Assembly: GCA_907165275.2 (NCBI GenBank)
Contig: OU015660.1
Location: 8,496,501 to 8,560,500 of the forward strand
From: Zygaena filipendulae
Lineage: Eukaryota > Arthropoda > Insecta > Lepidoptera > Zygaenidae
Reading direction: 5' to 3'
Length of the DNA stretch: 64,000 nt
Below, one piece after another: positions 10,665 to 22,164 of this stretch (position 1 is the first letter of the stretch; each line of letters opens with the position of its first letter). The notes beneath the pieces were generated by a model. That model was not told the origin of the DNA and did no database searches. It worked only from the letters and a program-made list of their open reading frames with translations. The translations under genes and the position numbers were made by a program.

Positions 10665-12310
10665 ATACCTACTTAGAATACTTTTATAAAATAGTACCTA
10701 AGTATATTTACTTTCCTATATTTTATCAAAAAGTTGATAGAATTTTCAGTACTTAGGTATCACGTACCAAAGCCGGTGTCATACTAACGTCGGGCGTCGT
10801 ATGTACTTACCTATATAGTGTGAAATCCAGTATCCGCTAATGAACCAAGCTCAGAGTCGCATAGTTGCTTTAACAATCGATACATCGGCATACCTATACA
10901 AATACGGAATGTTTTGCACGCATCGATCGTGGTGATTTTATTAAAACGTATACCTACATACGTCCTATTTTCGTATTTTTAGCGATTAAAGTAATTATGG
11001 CGAAACGTCAATGACAAGTTAGATTGTTCCCCAAGATAAAACACGATTCCCTCTCGAGAACCAGCTTCTTTCTTGGAAAACAAAATGACTGCTGAACGGT
11101 GGTGAAAATATCGAATAAAAATAACGCGACAGGCGTCCACTCGCTACAACCTCCACCGGTCAACAACCTCTCGCCTTTTCATGCCCCATGAAAGATGAAA
11201 ATATTATAATACTTTTGGGAAATGCAAGGAAAAAGGTAAATATTTATTTTTAATCATTATATATCGGGCAGCATTCATCGAAAAATTAGTGACAGTTTGA
11301 CAGTTGAAGTTTTGTAGCCGAGAATTCGTTTCGTTCTGAAATTACTTGTGCTGCTGCGTTGCGGGTGCGTTCCAGACCAGTCACAGTATATATTATTTTT
11401 CTAGCAATATATAACTAGTACAATTTACTAAAATAGAGTTCGATACAATACGGGTGGCAACCCTTCGTGTAACAGAAATATAGTCCAGTAATAAACTAGG
11501 GGATCGATCGCGCTATTTCATACTGAATATTAATATGGTTCAAAAATAGCGCGATCGGTCTGCAGCACCTTGAATCCAAGGTCGTCATTGATTGAAAACC
11601 CTTTCATGATTATAATAATTGCCAAACACAGAGAAAAAGATGTTAAACATCATATCAATCGTACGTTTTTAAAAATCAAATTCATCAGTTTGACCATACC
11701 ATTTACATCGGTGTCCAGCAGTCAATAGTCCATAAATGGTTTAGATTTAACCCAAAACGTCAAACTATCCGCGCCCCGTCCACATGAATATTGGATCGAC
11801 GCTCGGCGAAATAGAAATTGGAATTCGCGTGAAATGAGAGCTTTAGTCCAATCACAGTTACACGAAAGAGTTTACGCGAAAGAGTTCAAACGAAATCTGG
11901 TTTAAAACCTCCGATTACGGATATTCTAAAATGGAATGGAGATAGTATGACACTGAGGCGGTAAATAGGTAGATTTTAGTTACAGTCAATTGCTTTTGTT
12001 ATTCTTCTGAGCAGTCAATTTATCTCCAACCCATTTTTATGAAAAAAGCAGGTATCAATCAAGTAAACACTTTTACAACAAAACTTAAAACTTACTCAAT
12101 TTTTTTATTAGATCTAAATATATGCGAGACCATTCTTTAAATTTTTAATTGTTAATTTTTAGAGTAAGTAAAAGTTATTTTTTAATTGTTTTTTGTAATT
12201 TGAGGAATTTATAAATACGTGTAAACAAAAAATAATTATAAATTAACTTACGGGGGAATATAGCATGATATACAAAGATATTCTATAAAATATCATTAAT
12301 GATATAGCAT
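10665..12310. other. No gene seen; one stem-loop
   Basis: The only structure I can support is an inverted repeat: GATCGATCGCGCTATTT at 11502-11518 against AAATAGCGCGATCGGTC at 11544-11560, with one mismatch. Its GC-rich stem is unusual in this AT-rich tract. Confidence 0.4.
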
Positions 12311-12489
12311 AAATGGATGCCGATAAGCAATGAAAATAATATGTTAACCCACAAAATTAAGTTATTCATACAGAACGCTTTATTGAACATAAAAGTTGAC
12401 AAAAAATGGCGCTATAATTTTCAAATCCGACGATACTCAACAATTTCTCCAGTGTGGATTAACATACTATTGCTCATCTATGTCCAAAT
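12311..12489. mobile_element. MITE with AAATGGACGCAGATAAGCAA-type ends, copy 1 (shortened)
   Basis: The ends (AAATGGATGCCGATAAGCAA at the left; TATTGCTCATCTATGTCCAAAT at the right) are inverted copies, and both continue into a GTTAACCCACA-type block. It is more diverged and about 70 bp shorter than the copies at 24242 and 30189. Confidence 0.65.
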
Positions 12490-12599
12490 AAAATCACAAA
12501 CAGGCAAATTCTGTAGAACCATATTTTGTGGTCCAATGTTCGTCCAAAGCAATTTCGTTTAAAAAATAACTTTTCTACATCTATAAACCATACTTTAAA

Positions 12600-12795
12600 C
12601 TAGCCACGCCCGCGGTTTCATTGCAAAGTACCTCTCTCTCCTGCTCCAAAATTCAAATTACTCGTACCTATGCATATTTTTCGTATTCTTCCTATCACTG
12701 TTATTTTGTAAATCGATTCAGTAGTTTCAGAGATGCTAATTAGCTGTTCCCCTCAAGTTCACCACCGTGAATTTCGGTATTCCTGCGGGAGTAAG
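12600..12795 (-). mobile_element. Two Helitron 3' fragments
   Basis: CTAGCCACGCCCGCGGTTTC at 12600 and TAGCTGTTCCCC at about 12741 are decayed 3' ends of reversed Lep1-like copies. The second is broken off after TTCGGTATTCCTGCGGGAG. Confidence 0.45.
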
Positions 12796-13689
12796 TTAAG
12801 AGTGATTCACTATGCCTGTACATATCCTGTAGGTGCGTATGTCGTATACGAATAAGTGCAAGCAATAAATTCGTAAAGCGTCTTTTGGAATCGAATTAAC
12901 GGCAGCGTATAAAATACGAACAAAAAAAAAGATTTATATACCTATAAGATAGATAACTGTATTGTAGTACCTACTATAATGATAATTGATATGAAACGAT
13001 CAAATTTAAATCATCCAATACATATTTGATCCATATCGTCGAACAAAGCCCTAGATATGGTTAATTTGAGGCTCTCATTAACATACACCCTTCATTAATT
13101 TTAAGGACTTCTAAATAGCGTGCCGAACTATTTATTAATATTAAATTTTACATTTAGGAACTTCTATATTTTGTTTGCTTTGTCTATCAATTTCCATACA
13201 TAAACAAAATTCACAAAGTTTACCTATAGCTACCGAAGCTCTATATGAGTACCTAGTACCTACCTACCTAATCTACTATCCTAAAGAAATACCTACATCA
13301 GGACAATAAAGAAATAACACTTTTGTCTCTTAATTTATTATCAATATATCTATACTATGTGTACGTACATATAATATTGTGAAGCTGAAGAGTTTGTTTG
13401 TTTGGTTGAACGCGCTAATCTCCGAAACTACTGGTTAATTATTTTTTTTGTGATGGATATCGAGAAAGGCTATAACAGGAACAGCATTGGAAAATGTTGC
13501 AAAAAACGAAAAAAAATAATCCTTTTGAGAGCTTCCGTTGCGTAAAATCATGGATGACGGAATTGTTCCCTTTTAAAAATTTAAAAAAAGTCAGCAATAT
13601 GTATCTTTTGCGGTTGACTCACTATAACCTTTTCTGACGGAATGAAATTTGTTCATCATTTACGGAGGAGTTTTTATAAACATGACATA
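12796..13689. other. No gene seen; one repeat-like stretch
   Basis: From about 13355, ATAATATTGTGAAGCTGAAGAG and GTTTGTTTGGTTGAACGCGC resemble another common lepidopteran dispersed element whose 3' end I cannot place. ACCT runs lie near 13255. No exon found. Confidence 0.35.
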
Positions 13690-14240
13690 CCTAGAATACA
13701 ACTACAAAGACTATACAAACATTAAAAAGAAGTATTTTCTATCCTCGGCATTTCATTCAAAAATTCAGCCGTTTGAAAACAGATAAATTATGTAACATAC
13801 AAACCAAATTTTCTTGGAAAACTTCATCTATCTATATGTAAATTGGACAATCACTCTAAACTATTTGTGTGAAAATTTTAAATATACATTGGGACGGGAC
13901 CATTTTCATGGAAAAGACAAGGTATACCATAACATACCATTCATTAGTCAAAATAGTGACAGATTGATCTGATGTTTGGTACCTACACACCTTTAGTTCT
14001 GATGACAATACAATTAAATATATTCATTATCATTGTAAATCCAAGATGACTGCTGCCACAAAATATTTTTTTTTACAATTAGGTACCCAATATTTTTATT
14101 ACTATTGTTAGTACACGACTCGAAACTCAAAGTTTCTAGATAATTTTATAGCTTCTGATCTTATCGTTAATGATTAGGTAAACTAGAGTCTGTTGGTTTG
14201 TAAATTGAAAGAAAGAAATAATTAAAAATGCATGATAGCA

Positions 14241-14246
14241 TTTATT
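14241..14246 (-). other. Possible polyadenylation signal, gene 1
   Basis: AATAAA on the - strand, conserved at 25473-25478 in the duplicate. It is about 670 bp beyond the stop codon of gene 1, but two Helitrons (14318-14551, 14557-14786) occupy most of that distance. Conservation of the flanks supports it; use of it is inferred. Confidence 0.35.
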
Positions 14247-14317
14247 ACTAAATAAGAACAGCCACGAATCCAGAGTCGAACAGAAGTCATAGATTACACC
14301 GACCTCTATACATATTA

Positions 14318-14551
14318 CTAGCTATCTCCCGCGATTTCATCCGCGGTAATTTCGAAGTTCCCGCGGAGGTTGCGGGAAAAAAGTTCCCCGCATTAGTGCC
14401 GGAGTTCCCGCGGGAATTCCGGGATAAAAACTATCCTATCTTTTAAGTTGGACCATATTATAAATGGTTGCAAAATTTTATCAAAATCCGTTCAGTAGTT
14501 TCAGAGTCCATCGCGGACAAACAACGTGACACGTGATTTATATATATTAGA
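14318..14551 (-). mobile_element. Complete Lep1-like Helitron, CACGTG subfamily
   Basis: Read on the - strand it starts TCTAATATATATAAATCACG after A and ends CTAG before T. The 3' hairpin of CCGCGG type is intact. It is nearly identical to the next copy and lies in the presumed 3' untranslated region of gene 1; the duplicate unit lacks both. Confidence 0.8.
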
Positions 14552-14556
14552 TAAGA

Positions 14557-14786
14557 CTAGCTGTCCCCCGCGATTTCATCCGCGGTAATTTCAGAGTTCC
14601 CGCGGAGGTTGCGGGAAAAAAGTACTGTATGTTCTTCAGTTCCCGAGGGAATTCCGGGATAAAAACTATCCTATCTTTTAAGTTGGATCATATTATAAAT
14701 GGTTGCAAAATTTTATCAAAATCCATTCAGTAGTTTCGGAGTCCATCGCGGACAAACAACGTGACACGTGATTTATATATATTAGA
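14557..14786 (-). mobile_element. Second complete Lep1-like Helitron, head to tail with the previous one
   Basis: Same orientation, same subfamily and only a few bases from its neighbour. Both termini are intact (CTAG at 14557 and the TC end at 14785-14786). The closeness in sequence suggests one recent event or two insertions of one source. Confidence 0.8.
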
Positions 14787-14915
14787 TTAATTAAGAAGAT
14801 AAGATAATAACAATGATTGAGACACGAACGTGAAGAATAACCTACAACAGTGTCGCCTTTCCTAAACTTGACTTGTTGACTTGTAATATTATGAGTATAT
14901 TCTTATCAATAAAAT

Positions 14916-17900
14916 CTATTGAGTCGGTGCTGGCTGCAGTTTACTTTGAACATCAAAGGCCTGGAATGAAGAAACTTTTTAGTTTAAAATATATATTTAT
15001 AATGAATATTAAGTAGGTATATTAATAGGGATGTAAATTGAAAAATTCATGGAGATATTTATCCCTTTAGAACATAGCTGTTCCCCGAGGTTTCACCCGA
15101 GGTAATTTCAGAATTCAGTGGGGATTTCGGGATAAAACGTACCTGCCATATAGGTCAAAATCGGTTCAGTAGATCCACACATTACCACCTACAACCTCAC
15201 AAAGCCACAAACTTACAAATTTTACCTCTTTATAATATTATTATAGATAACAAGTCCTTTAAATCTTGATCTTTTCGTGGGTTACAGAAAGAAGTGAATT
15301 AGGAAGTTGATGTTTGTGTTTTCGGAAAAGTGTTTTGTGTAGGGGGCTCGTCACAGCCCGTAACGTTATATGTATCAATTTAAAAATACTTACATATTGT
15401 TTTAAATTTTCTAACCTCTCATCTATTTTCTTTCTTAATTCTTCATCAAGATCCAAAATAGTATCAAACGTCAGTTCATTATTATTATTTGCGGGTGCGT
15501 CGCGTTTCACAAACGGAGTTGCGTAGATCTGTATAACAAAAGTAAAAATTATAGCTAAGCCAACTAAAAAATAGTATATTTCATTATAAGTGCGGAAAGC
15601 CTGTCATTGCAAAGAGTTCCGACAAATGTCTACCCGAGCCGAGGCGCAGCCGAAGGTGAAGGTTGACAGTCGGAACTAGTTGCAATGACGGTTCCGCACG
15701 TGTACTGAACAACTATTTTTAATACAGTTGCGAAAAAAATGAATAAATTTAATAAAATATCAAAAACACAACAAACTCAACTAAGTTCCAACTGTGATCA
15801 AGAGATGGCGCTAGTCGTATTAGTAATGCGAAACCTACGTTTCGCAATGCAAAAAAGTGTGTCAAAGTCGTGTCGCCATTTGACAGTTGGCAAAGAGAAC
15901 GCACGAGTTCGGGAAAGGTAAACAAAAAGCTCGAGTATGTAATAGCCCACATCCCGAACGCTAAACGTCCCTGCAATACGCCACTTTTTGAGCAACTGTA
16001 TTAAAATTTTTTTTTCAACACAGCCATGATAAAAACATAATTTGGTAAAATATTTTTAACCGACTTCCTAAAAGGAGGAGTGTTCTATGTTCGATTGTGT
16101 GTATATATTTTTTTTCATGTATGTTCACAGATTACTACTATTACGAAGACGGTTCGACCGACTTGGAAAATTCTTTTTTTGTTTGAAAGGGCATACTCCC
16201 AATTAGGTCCCATTGCCACCAAGTTGAGATCTGATGATGGGATCTTGGAGTAATTGAGGGAACTCTTCAAAAATTATAGGTAGTTACACCTATAGCGATT
16301 TTTGTATTTTTTATAGTAAATCGTTTATTTGCTTTCGGAAAGCAAAATTTGATGAAGTGGAACTGATGATAAAGACCACAGACGGTCATCGGAACTACTC
16401 AATAATAGGTATTTCACGGGTTCCGATTCGTTAACTTTAATATGATTTCTAAACAATTTATGCTCGTCACAATGTACGTATATATGGTGAAGTGGAACTG
16501 CTGGTGATGTATTAGGAGAACTCCTCAATTATTAACGTTCCTGAATCGGGAAAAACAATAATTTTTAAAAGGGGACATTAGGCTAATGTAACTTAGATAA
16601 ATTACAAACTAACTCACTTAAAAGCGAGAAATAAACACAATTTTAACAAAAAAATTAAAACCGACTTCCGAATTTTGTTTTTGTATTCCATCAATAGGTA
16701 GGTAGAGCTTATCTAAACTAAAATGATGCGCCCCACTACTTAATTAGCAGTTTTAAATGTGCGAGATCATGTATTGATATATCTTTTTAATAATGTGAGT
16801 GCGGCGACACTATGCGGCAACTGAGGACGAATGGCAAGACCAGATTTATGTGTCGTATTGATATTTTAACGTTTGTGCGTGTGCGTATTCCCGATGGAGA
16901 GGCTCGTCATTTTTATTTAAACAAGCTCTACATTGTGAATGAATTATTTAGCATAGATTATTATATTACTTGTTAAAATTTATCTGAATTCAGAATTGTA
17001 AGTTTAAATGTTTTTTTATTCGTTGGGATATGCGTAGAATCGTCACCATTGCCTGTTTTACTCTTATTTTCTAAACTGACCTTAAGATAGGTGAACGCCA
17101 AAGTGGCATTATTTAATGAAGAAAATTAAGAGAAATATGTCAATTAAATTTTAGAGATCATCCAAATTTTTTAATTAAAATTACCCTATAGGCAAGAATA
17201 ATTTGAACCATCTCTGTACTTTATTATTTTATATTGGTAGGTATATAATATAGGTAGGGGGAGTACGGTGGAGTTGAACCGCTTTTTGCATAAAACATCG
17301 TAATTTTTTGTGCATAGAGCTTAAAGAATCGATTAAACATTTTTGCAATACCTCACTCTAGTAGGTACAATTGTACATAATTGTACATATTTTCAATATA
17401 ACGCACAGGTAAAATTTTATTAACATTTTAATAAAAAATGAGAAATGAGTCAGGTTTCCCCACCATCAGAGGCACTTGAACCTTAGTATGGGGAGAGTTG
17501 ACCTTACTAATTTTGGGAAAAAAGATCAATTTCAGTTTAAATTATAGTTGTATTAACTTATCTTTCCCAACAATTATCTTGCTTTTAGTACTCGCAACTA
17601 GGAAAATGCAAAAAAATAACAAAGTTACATGTCATCAGTTTTGAAAGATGATTCAACTCTCCTCCCTGCGCAACTCTCCCGGACTCCCCCTACATATTAT
17701 ACTAAAACCTTTTCATAAGTAGTTGAATGTACCTATCTACCTTTTTAAATTACCCCAGTACAAAAAGCCATGAAAGTTGGTCGTGTACTTTCGAAAAACA
17801 CCGCTAATATACCAACATACTAGAGAAACACAGAAACCTTTTCTTTATGGAAGTATCTAAGTGAAAATAGTTTACTTACGCTGACAAGGCACACTGCGAA

Positions 17901-17921
17901 CAGAACAATAAGTAGCTTCAT
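14916..17921 (-). CDS. Gene 1: small secreted protein, three coding exons
   Basis: I do not recognise the family. Coding exons are 17880-17921, 15394-15528 and 14916-14960, all phase 0, with GTAAGT donors and AG acceptors (TATACAG, ATTCCAG). Joined they encode about 73 residues. Exon 1 is only a signal peptide, MKLLIVLFAVCLVS. Exon 2 starts IYATP and has FVKR followed by DAPANNNN, then a charged stretch rich in D, E, K and R (DLDEELRKKIDERLENLKQ) that should form an amphipathic helix. Exon 3 adds 14 residues, AFDVQSKLQPAPTQ, to a TAG stop. There are no cysteines after the signal peptide. The KR pair could be a processing site. The RDAPA start after a basic pair recalls apolipophorin III precursors, but the protein is far shorter, so this is only a hint. 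It lies antisense in the CUB gene's intron and is paralogous to gene 2. Confidence 0.7.
15073..15246 (-). mobile_element. Helitron copy in intron 2 of gene 1
   Basis: GCTGTTCCCCGAGGTTTCACCCGAGG is a decayed 3' hairpin next to ATAG in place of CTAG. The 5' end, TTTATAATATTATTATAGA, is still visible. Confidence 0.6.
15570..16000. mobile_element. Composite inverted-repeat element, copy 1
   Basis: The first part (15590-15700) has outer arms GTGCGGAAAGCCTGTCATTGC / GCAATGACGGTTCCGCAC around a GC-rich loop. The second (15719-16000) is bounded by AATACAGTTGCG and GAGCAACTGTATT. The whole unit recurs in the same orientation at 63439-63874, except that the GC-rich loop is flipped. It lies in intron 1 of gene 1 and is missing from gene 2. 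Confidence 0.7.
16056..16670. repeat. Lepidopteran AACCGACTTCC repeat
   Basis: Bounded by AACCGACTTCCTAAAAGGAG at the left and AAAACCGACTTCCG at the right, in the same direction. Inside, GATGAAGTGGAACTG-like blocks occur twice. Related pieces lie at 21387-21629 and 31300-31920. It lies in intron 1 of gene 1. Confidence 0.5.
17255..17692. mobile_element. MITE with TAGGGGGAGT ends
   Basis: TAGGGGGAGTACGGTGGAGTTG at the left is mirrored by CAACTCTCCCGGACTCCCCC TA at the right, with mismatches. An inner pair (GTTGAACC / GATTCAAC) extends the arms. It is about 438 bp, non-coding, in intron 1 of gene 1 and absent from gene 2. Confidence 0.75.
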
Positions 17922-18690
17922 TTTGCTATTTGTAATATTTTAATCACTCTAAAAGTGAACGAACTGGACAATACGAGAATATTTCCACACTGATACGTTG
18001 TGGACACGTTTGCTCTTTATGAATAGAAGATAGCCGTGGTATTTGTTACCAGGGAAGGATGTATCAAGTCGAAATGCTATCAAAGGGTAACAATAATTAA
18101 TACCTTTTCTTGTTAACAGCCCTTGTTAACATTAAACCATTGTTGTAGACCACCACCTATTAAACAGTCATAAATTTAATACATTAAAATTTGGTCTATT
18201 GTTATTTCGACTTTATAAACAGTGTGTCAAATTGGATTAAGTTTTAATGTAAGTTTATGTTATTATAATGTAAAAAAAATGTGTGTCTTCATGTGGTTCG
18301 AGAGTTACTTTTCCTAATACTAGAATGTCCTTCCAGAGACTTCCAGAGATTATAAAACACTAGTTCCAGAGATTATAAAACCACAAATAAACACACTTTT
18401 TCTCATAATACTTCCTCATTAGTATAGACATAGCAAACTACCTAATATTCTAAGCCTGCTTGCAGCTTAACACCCCTTTCCCAACTAACCCTGTATATTG
18501 TGTTCTTATATCATATCGTTGACCTATGACCACTGTTTCCAGCTAATGATTATATACCGATACGAGTGAATTACGAGTGATCGTTCCAATCTATCTCGGA
18601 CCATTATCTTGTTGTTCCCAATGATAGGTTTCGGTTGCAGTTGCAACTCAGTGGTACCATATTATCTACTACCGTTGTGCCCACAGTTAC

Positions 18691-18929
18691 AGTTGTGCCC
18701 CGCGGTTTCACCCGCGTTAATTTCAGAGTTCCCGTGGGAATTTCGGGATAAAAAGTACCCTATGTGTTAATCTGATGTATAAGCTATATTATTGTAAATT
18801 TTCATTTAAATCCATCCAGTAGTTTTTGCGTGAAAGAGTAACAAACATCCATCCATCCATCCATCCCATCCATCCATTCATCCATCCATACATTCTTTAC
18901 AAACTTTCGCGTTTATAATATTAGTAGGA
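18691..18929 (-). mobile_element. Lep1-like Helitron with (CCAT)n
   Basis: AGTTGTGCCCCGCGGTTTCACCCGCG is the 3' hairpin end, and TTTATAATATTAGTAGGA followed by T is the 5' end. A CCAT microsatellite sits at 18843-18890. The duplicate carries a Helitron at the matching place (33266-33475), so this insertion probably predates the duplication. Confidence 0.75.
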
Positions 18930-19159
18930 TTCTGTTACTATTAGGTAATAATTATTATTACGAACTGGCTCAGTTTTCTACTTCTCTAAATTATTATTGC
19001 CGTTGTCGAATCCGCATTCCACAGGTGTGAAAATTTAAATTTTCTCAGCAACTCCTTGACGTTGAAGACTTTTTGTAGCAGAGATTTTTTAAGATTCCTT
19101 ATTAATGTTGCTTCTTTATTTTTTAACGTGTTTTGGGTGTCGTTATTCCTGCATTAAAA

Positions 19160-19203
19160 ATGATCTCTTCTCATACACCCGGGGGTATATGAGAAGAGAT
19201 CAT
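19160..19203. repeat. Near-perfect palindrome
   Basis: ATGATCTCTTCTCATA followed by its mirror TATATGAGAAGAGATCAT about a CACCC/GGGGG centre. The duplicate unit has only the left arm (near 33662), followed by unrelated sequence. Confidence 0.75.
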
Positions 19204-19264
19204 CCCAACTTAATGAATCCAGAACTCCCAAATTAATGCAGATGAAACTGCGGGGAACAGCTAG
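19204..19264 (+). mobile_element. Helitron 3' fragment
   Basis: CCAGAACTCCCAAATTAATG followed by GATGAAACTGCGGGGAACAGCTAG. It directly follows the palindrome, so the palindrome may mark the breakpoint at which the fragment arrived. Confidence 0.55.
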
Positions 19265-19299
19265 TATAGTATGAAATAACAAAAACAATAAGATCATCA

Positions 19300-19650
19300 T
19301 GTCAAAACAAAACTCAAAACAAAACTTTTCAGCAACTTTTTAACCCCCCTTCCCCCCTCTCCTGGTGATATGTGATGACTCTCCCGCCCCCATATCCAAA
19401 ATCACGTGTATTTTTTTTAGTACAAAGTCATTGATATACCAATGTACAAAGTATATTGACTGGCATAAAAAAAATTAAGGATGGTGTAAAAAAACATTTT
19501 TACAGGAATATATTTAATGGACATTGCTCTCGGACCTTGGATTAGCGAAAAATAAATACACGTGATATCTCATTGTATCTCCCCCCCCCTTGTGATTTTT
19601 CCCCGCCTCCCCTCCTTGAGCCTCACGTGATTATGGGTTTCTCTATCTGC
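19300..19650. repeat. Unclassified dispersed repeat with C-rich runs
   Basis: Two C-rich stretches (about 19348-19395 and 19580-19620), each near a CACGTG-type site, face each other in inverted fashion (ATCACGTGTATT / AATACACGTGAT). This suggests a decayed inverted-repeat element. No coding potential. Confidence 0.35.
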
Positions 19651-19789
19651 GTTATTTACCTACCATAAAAGGTTTTCCGGTTTCAACCGATTTCAATGTG
19701 AAGAACGAAGGTAGATAATAAAAAATCCCAAGTACCTTTGACATAGGATTTACAGCCTGTTTTTCGAGTATATGGTATCGTTTTAATAA

Positions 19790-19940
19790 TCCTTACTATT
19801 ATAAATGCGAATGTGAGTTTATTTGTTTGTTACGCTTTCACGCCACAACGGCTCAGCATCATCATGTTTTGCATACCTACACGTTATCAGAGATGGACAT
19901 AGGGTACATTTTATTTCAAAATTCCTCCAGGACACCAGCC
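19790..19940 (+). mobile_element. Helitron 5' part
   Basis: A|TCCTTACTATTATAAATGCG is a standard 5' end, followed by GAGTTTATTTGTTTGTTACG. The copy breaks off after a decayed AAATTCCTCCAGG, without 3' hairpin or CTAG. Confidence 0.6.
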
Positions 19941-20070
19941 CAGCCCCAGGGTATTCACCGTGGTCCATGAGCCCTAAGCTTTACAAATTACAATCGTGTG
20001 CGCTTATCTTTTAACCACTTACCATAGAGTATATTTTATTTTTATCCAACAATCTTCCGACATCAGGAGT

Positions 20071-20477
20071 ACAGAAAAAGATGAAAGAACATTAGACAAG
20101 ACAGACAGACAACACAAGAGCAACATAGAAGAACGTAACAAAGAAACAAACAAACAAACTCACTTTTTAGTACATATTTATTAGTGTATAGATTAGAACG
20201 TGTAAAAACGTGAAGGAGTTTGTTATTAATTGAAAATTTATTTCAATGAAAATATTGGAAAGAAAATGTTTAATTTCAAATAAAAACCTGCAGCGCCATT
20301 CTTAACATCGTTATGTCGGTTGAAAGAAAACGTTCAACGGTTTAAACCGATTTGTGCGACACTAACGAACGTGTTTCTTGACGGTTTTAGTGCTGACACC
20401 GCCGGGGACTTTAATCAACTGAGCTTTTGCTTCTTCTTTTACATTCCCGTTTTATTTTTTAAGTGAATTATTACATA
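20071..20477. other. Spacer between duplication units; no gene seen
   Basis: No exon or clear repeat. A string rich in AAC/ACA (20090-20165) is simple sequence. Confidence 0.35.
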
Positions 20478-20923
20478 CTAGCTGTGCCCCGCGGTTTCAT
20501 CCGCGGTAATTTCGAAGTTTCCGCGGGAATTCCGGGATAAAAAGAACCCTACGTCCTTCTTTGCACCCCTGACAACGTGCCTGCCAAATTTCATCCAAAT
20601 TCGTTCAGCCGTTTTTGCGTGATTGAGTAACAAACAGAGGCGTCTCTAGCCCATGTAGCGCCCGTGTGCAAACATTACCCTAGCGCCCCCTAGTAAGTCA
20701 ATATAAGAGCTCCAGACGTTATACAAAATGTATGCAAAGCGGAGCTCTTTTTACGTTGGTCATTGAAAGTGCCGCGCCGAGTGCGGCTCCGTAGCGAGCG
20801 GCGCTCGGCACCCCCTAGGAGCGCTGCGCCCGCGTGCAGCGCACACCCTGCACTATAGGTAAAGACGCCTCTGGTAACAAACATCCAAACATCCACACTT
20901 TCACATTTATAATATTAGTAGGA
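20478..20923 (-). mobile_element. Lep1-like Helitron interrupted by a hAT-type MITE
   Basis: It starts CTAG at 20478 and GCTGTGCCCCGCGG; the 5' end at 20908-20923 is TTTATAATATTAGTAGGA. Between them sits the 239-bp element at 20635-20873, duplicating GTAACAAA. The Helitron is therefore older than the hAT-type insertion. Confidence 0.8.
20635..20873 (+). mobile_element. Non-autonomous hAT-type element, copy 1
   Basis: Perfect 8-bp target duplication GTAACAAA at 20627-20634 and 20874-20881. Terminal inverted repeats are CAGAGGCGTCT and AGACGCCTCTG. An 8-bp duplication and CAGxGxxG-like ends are typical of hAT elements. The inside is GC-rich (GCGAGCGGCGCTCGG) and has no transposase. The second copy, reversed, is at 60335-60615. 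Confidence 0.85.
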
Positions 20924-21050
20924 AGCAGGATTATAGTTTAGGTGAAAACACCGCCCGGTCTAATATTGTAAGGTCGCGTTCTCATTTACTTAGAACACAA
21001 GTCTAGATCGTATTCTAAAATTTACACGCGACGTAAAATTTTATGACGAA

Positions 21051-21243
21051 CTAGATGTTCCCTCGCGGTTTCACCCGCGGTAGTTTTAGAGTTCCCGCGG
21101 GAATTCAATAAAGCTATGACACTCACAAATAACGTGGCTTTCTATGGGTAAAATAATTTCCAATATCATTCAGTAGATCCAGACATTACCTCCTACAACC
21201 TGAAAAACTCACAAACTTTACCTCTTTATATTATTAGTATAGA
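21051..21243 (-). mobile_element. Lep1-like Helitron
   Basis: CTAG at 21051, the hairpin CGCGGTTTCACCCGCGG, and a 5' end decayed to TTTATATTATTAGTATAGA. It abuts another copy in the same orientation. Confidence 0.65.
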
Positions 21244-21375
21244 CTAGTCGATCCCCACGGTTTCACTTAACTTAATTTCGGAGTTCCCGTAGGAAATCTG
21301 GAATATAAAGTCCAATGTAATGACACATGTAAGAACACTCTAGTTCCTATAAGTGAAAGAATTTTTAAAATCGTT
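21244..21375 (-). mobile_element. Helitron 3' half, truncated
   Basis: CTAGTCGATCCCCACGGTTTC begins a reversed copy that ends without its 5' terminus, just before the element starting at 21387. Confidence 0.55.
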
Positions 21376-21386
21376 TACGTATTTTT

Positions 21387-21629
21387 AACCGACTTCCAAA
21401 AAGGAGGAGGGGGTAGATGGGCTAAGTCGACTCCCGCCACCAGCTTTTTGTGAACAGGACAACCCAGTGGGCAGACACCAGCGGGCTTGTCACCGAATTC
21501 AAACCGATTAGTGGTAGCACAAACCAATAATAATATTACGTGTGTTTTTGTCTTTTGGTTTAATCGGTATGTTGTTATTTTTAGCTTTTTATTTTTAGAT
21601 TTTTAGTTTTGTGTTTTTGGAAGTCGGTT
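21387..21629. mobile_element. AACCGACTTCC element with inverted ends
   Basis: AACCGACTTCCAAAAA at the left and TTTTTGGAAGTCGGTT at the right are inverted copies. It is about 243 bp, related to 16056-16670, and encodes no protein. Confidence 0.65.
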
Positions 21630-22164
21630 TTTGAATTTATCTGTTTCAAACAAAAACGAAACAAATATACAAAAAATATTTTTTTTTTTCTCTTTATAAT
21701 AATAGAGATTTTACGTATTGTCAGGTAAAATACACACGTAAGTTTAACCCCTCCTTTGGCTCGCCCGTCAACTAAATTGCCTTTTTTTAAATCCGCCTTT
21801 GACTATATTCATATCAGATGACAAGCGATGATATTATGGTTAATCTGAATATAGATTTTCTGCAAAACGCCCATACAAACATTCAAACTCACACAAAAAA
21901 AAATAGTGAACTCGTTAAGTTACTCGTAAAGAAGCATTTTTTATCTTCGACATCATTCAAAAAATTCATTTGTTTGAAAACAGATGATATATACATATAA
22001 TTTCCTATGACATACATACAAACTATATTTTCCTGGAAAACTTTATCTATCAATATGTAAATTGGAGAATCATTCTAAACTATGTATTTGTATGAAAATT
22101 TCGAATATACACTCGAACAGTAGAATTTTCATTTGAAATGGAAAAGACAAAGTACCTATCATAA

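Larger units (their letters stand above)
13690..20070. repeat. Segmental duplication, unit A (contains gene 1)
   Basis: Many blocks of this region recur in the same order at 21880-33930. Examples are CAGCCGTTTGAAAACAGAT, the gene exons and introns, CTTAACACCCCTTTCC, CCTATGACCACTGTTTCCAGC, AGTTTTCTACTTCTC and CACTTACCATAGAGTATAT. Unit A is about 6.4 kb and unit B about 12 kb; different mobile elements inserted in each after the split account for the difference. Confidence 0.75.

Noticed and set aside
15259..15393. Gene 1 second exon read on into the intron to a stop at 15259
   Set aside because: A strong GTAAGT donor at 15393 and an in-phase third exon with a stop, also visible as a relic in the duplicate, fit better.
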